A DNA stretch of 33,971 nt from a virus. This document shows positions 32,119-33,971 of the stretch, piece by piece (positions within the stretch are counted from its first letter, which is position 1; the number at the start of each line of letters is the position of its first letter). The notes under the pieces are model-generated. The model was given only the letters and a program-made list of their open reading frames with translations, searched no databases and was not told the origin of the DNA. The DNA is taken from positions 1-33,971 of IMG/VR virus record IMGVR_UViG_3300019884_000009; one strand, written 5' to 3'. Both the position numbers and the translations under genes were made by a program.

Positions 32119-32394
32119 ATGAACATGGCCAATAAAAAACATATTAATGAAGGAATGAGCGAAGAAACTAGATTAGCACTTTTAGAGCAATCAATAGGGC
32201 ATATTAATGAATCTTTATTTGATATTAAAAATGAATTAAAAAACATTAATTCAAAAATATCATCGCAAGGGGAATCTTTGAATTCAAAAATTGATTCTCA
32301 TTTTAGATGGACTACTGGACTGATATTTGGTCTTTATGCCACTGGATTTGCTACTCTATTAGGCGCCGTAGGAAAAGCCTATCATTGGTTTTGA
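32119..32394 (+). CDS. Coiled-coil protein with C-terminal TM (paralogue B)
   Basis: The 91-aa protein repeats the plan of the 26539-26811 product: EETRLALLEQS, a coiled segment (FDIKNELKNINSKI) and a terminal hydrophobic helix ending KAYHWF. GAGGTGAT precedes the ATG; the ATG at 32125 is an alternative. It follows the Cro-like gene and may be co-transcribed. A membrane-sensing or XhlA-like lysis role is only speculation. Confidence 0.7.
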   Translation: MNMANKKHINEGMSEETRLALLEQSIGHINESLFDIKNELKNINSKISSQGESLNSKIDSHFRWTTGLIFGLYATGFATLLGAVGKAYHWF

Positions 32395-32521
32395 TATTAT
32401 TTTGTATAGAAGAACTATAGGGCACGAAGGATATATAATTAACTAATTCATATAAAGAATTCAGGAATTAACAAAAATAAAAAGGATTATAATATTAACC
32501 AATAACATAGAGAATTTAAAA

Positions 32522-32746
32522 ATGATGAAACAATTAATCCTTGTGGGACTCTTAATTGCAAGCAGCACAACGTTTGCAGATTTGTTTGATTCGCAAAGTT
32601 CATACCAGCGTGAAATGTTAAAGCAGCAACAAGAGCAAACTAGGATAATGCAGATACAACAAGAGATGCAAATAGAGGCTCTAAATCAGCAAAAATATTC
32701 ATTCAATGGCCAACAACGACGTCCATACAATGATAACTTCTATTGA
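32522..32746 (+). CDS. Small secreted Gln-rich protein
   Basis: The 74-aa product has a clear signal peptide (KQLILVGLLIASSTTFA, cleavage before DLFD) and a mature part rich in Gln (KQQQEQTRIMQIQQEM), helical and periplasmic. There is no lipobox. Small exported proteins near prophage immunity genes often alter the cell surface or exclude other phages, so this is a candidate cargo gene. Convergent with the next gene, 7 bp apart. Confidence 0.65.
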   Translation: MMKQLILVGLLIASSTTFADLFDSQSSYQREMLKQQQEQTRIMQIQQEMQIEALNQQKYSFNGQQRRPYNDNFY

Positions 32747-32753
32747 TTAAATG

Positions 32754-33194
32754 CTATTTCCTTCTTTTAAATATATTGCTCCAGCCCTTATTTTCATTTG
32801 GGTCTGGGGTATCTGAATAATGCTTGTGCTCCAAAAGACGCGCATGAGATTTAAGTGAGTCTAGCATTTTATCTTTTTCTCGATGATATATTTCTATTTG
32901 TGCGCGCAGGAACTCTATTTCTTTATCTTTATGAGAGCCAATGTCTTTCAGCATTCTATTTTCAAGTTCTAATTTAGAATTTTCTGCGTATAAATTTCGT
33001 TCGCTACCTTCTTGTTCTTTTTTAAGTGCCTCTGGGAAAATTCTAAAAAACTCTGATTTCTCTATGAAATATCTACCGTCGTCCCTTGTTGCTGAAAGCT
33101 TACCTCTCGTGATGAGATTAGTAATATGCCTTCCTGTATATCCAGCTAGATTCGCAGCTTGCTTTGGCGTAAGCCATGAAGTAGAGTCTTTCAT
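32754..33194 (-). CDS. HTH plus coiled-coil DNA-binding protein (plasmid type)
   Basis: The 146-aa protein has a MerR/excisionase-like helix-turn-helix (WLTPKQAANLAGYTGRHITN, 7-26) with a wing (DDGRYFIEKSEFFRIFPEA) and then a long coiled coil (about 60-115) and a basic end. This architecture occurs in plasmid-borne proteins near replication or exclusion genes. It diverges from the second Cro-like gene, so it may be its regulatory counterpart. AGGAAATAAC precedes the ATG. Confidence 0.65.
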   Translation of the reverse strand: MKDSTSWLTPKQAANLAGYTGRHITNLITRGKLSATRDDGRYFIEKSEFFRIFPEALKKEQEGSERNLYAENSKLELENRMLKDIGSHKDKEIEFLRAQIEIYHREKDKMLDSLKSHARLLEHKHYSDTPDPNENKGWSNIFKRRK

Positions 33195-33437
33195 GTTATT
33201 TCCTATTGTAATTTGTTCATTAATTAATCTTTATGTTGCATAAATAAAGATCCATGGAAATACTTTGGAATAAAAAATAAATTCAATTTTTAACAATACA
33301 ACTATCAAAAGAATTTTGTTCCTTCAATTATTGAAAAAAGTTTCATTATTATTTGCATTAATATATAATATTTATCAAAAATATAAATATACAGTAACAC
33401 TTAATATGTTAATTTACAAAAAATAAGGAAAAGCGCC
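33195..33437. promoter_or_regulatory. Divergent AT-rich control region
   Basis: There is no gene here. A 13-base palindrome TTCAATTATTGAA (33323-33335), an 8-bp inverted repeat (33368-33375/33383-33390) and a rightward TATAAT at 33364-33369, about 70 bp before the Cro-like ATG, suggest a promoter with operators. The -35 is poor. Confidence 0.45.
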
Positions 33438-33620
33438 ATGTTACTTCAAGAACTTTATGATCACTATGGTACATGGACTAAATTATCGCGGGATTTGGGC
33501 TTCGGTAGTAGTACATATCAGATATGGCGAAAAAAAGGTTGTATTCCTTATCCTAGCCAATTGGTTATAGAGAAAAAAACAAAAGGTATATTCAAGGCAG
33601 ATGAGGAACACGCCAAATAA
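33438..33620 (+). CDS. Second Cro-like HTH repressor
   Basis: The 60-aa protein matches the P22/lambda Cro plan: ELYDHYGTWTKLSRDLGFGS then YQIWRKKGCIP and an IEKKTKG stretch, with the helix-turn-helix at about 12-33. AAGGAAAAGCGCC precedes the ATG. In the joined genome it lies directly upstream of the replication genes, where cro normally sits, so it is the better candidate for the true cro. Confidence 0.75.
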   Translation: MLLQELYDHYGTWTKLSRDLGFGSSTYQIWRKKGCIPYPSQLVIEKKTKGIFKADEEHAK

Positions 33621-33651
33621 ATTTTTTTATTCTGATCATTCAAGTAACGAT

Positions 33652-33677
33652 TTGGAATAATTTCTAACTTATTCCAA
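33652..33677. promoter_or_regulatory. 9-bp inverted repeat downstream of the Cro-like gene
   Basis: TTGGAATAA (33652-33660) and TTATTCCAA (33669-33677) flank an 8-base loop. The same half site occurs again at about 33265 before the divergent HTH gene, so it may be a repressor site rather than a terminator; no T-run follows. Confidence 0.4.
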
Positions 33678-33776
33678 CCTGATATTATTCTGATTAATTC
33701 TGAAATTGAATTCTTGATCAAAGTAGGTATATAGGGATATAGTAGCGCTGTAAATTTATGTTTTTGTTTTATTGAT

Positions 33777-33911
33777 ATGAGGACACTTAAGAAGTTAGAG
33801 GCATCCTTGCCCCTCTATTTAACAAAACATTTTCCCGCGTTGAATGCCGATAGCCGCCAAGCTGTCATTCCGCGCTTTTTGAACCAAGAGGACAAAAGTC
33901 ATTGGCTTTAG
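33777..33911 (+). CDS. Doubtful 44-aa ORF entering the terminal repeat
   Basis: An ATG-initiated frame (MRTLKKLEASLPLYLTKHFP...) runs from unique sequence into the repeat and stops at 33911. It has no ribosome site and no recognised domain. It occupies the place of a cII-like gene between cro and the initiator but is far too short for one. The rest of the 490-bp gap from 33621 across the joined ends to 276 holds only repeats and the C9 tract. Confidence 0.2.
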   Translation: MRTLKKLEASLPLYLTKHFPALNADSRQAVIPRFLNQEDKSHWL

Positions 33912-33971
33912 GCTTTGTCTAGGATGTGTCATGTAACCCCCCCCCTTATCATTTTAAGAATGGAATTAAAT
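33835..33971. repeat. Right copy of terminal direct repeat
   Basis: This copy equals 1-137 except for two bases near the window tips. Together the copies imply a circular map of about 33,834 bp, in keeping with headful-packaging P22-like phages whose DNA is circularly permuted. Confidence 0.9.

Overview
The window is best read as the complete genome of a P22-like short-tailed (podovirus) temperate phage, or phage-plasmid, of a low-GC Gram-negative bacterium. The AT-rich composition and the style of the replication initiator suggest a gammaproteobacterium, perhaps Legionellales; this host guess is inference with modest confidence. The first and last ~137 bases are the same sequence (1-137 = 33835-33971, two mismatches, each within 8 bases of a window end). 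The molecule is therefore probably circular or circularly permuted with a unit length of about 33,834 bp. Joining the ends gives the lambdoid order cro-like, replication initiator, helicase-loader-like, nin-like nuclease, endolysin, terminase.

Layout, rightward. 190-2717: iteron-like repeats, a 34-aa leader ORF, an O-like winged-helix initiator, a P-like partner and small genes. 2638-3436: VRR-NUC nuclease and an M15-type peptidoglycan peptidase. 3520-7843: small and large terminase plus many tiny basic or zinc-binding ORFs, one HNH endonuclease and a DUF2829/Tad2-like protein. 7923-19403: portal, scaffold, coat, gp4-like, gp10-like and three ejection-type proteins in P22 order, interrupted by an antisense endonuclease-VII-type gene. 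19430-25523: a collar-type tail fibre and several Ala/Ser/Thr-rich fibre genes, including a short paralogue that keeps only the two ends of its neighbour.

Layout, leftward (25500-31726, minus strand). A WGR-domain protein and a serine recombinase with a coiled-coil/TM partner come first. Then follows a long early operon reading from a consensus promoter at 31758-31785: small genes, a Sak4-like ATPase with a DUF669 ssDNA-binding partner, a terminator, sixteen perfect 11-bp tandem repeats, a chain of ATGA-coupled microproteins, a GC-rich self-complementary tRNA-like island, and a protein made of two Tad2-like halves. 31790-33620 is the regulatory region: a 24-bp perfect palindrome, two Cro-like repressors, a secreted Gln-rich protein, and a divergent HTH/coiled-coil protein of a type known from plasmids.

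How it works together. The early leftward genes supply recombination and probable host-takeover or anti-defence functions, and the rightward early genes replicate the genome. The late genes package it by a P22-like machine, build a short tail with fibres and lyse the cell. No tyrosine integrase or ParA was recognised; with the iteron-like repeats, serine recombinase and plasmid-type HTH protein this makes an extrachromosomal prophage plausible. The most unexplained elements are the 28560-28690 RNA-like fold, the 29208-29383 array, the tandem Tad2-like gene, and the inverted repeats standing before most virion genes.
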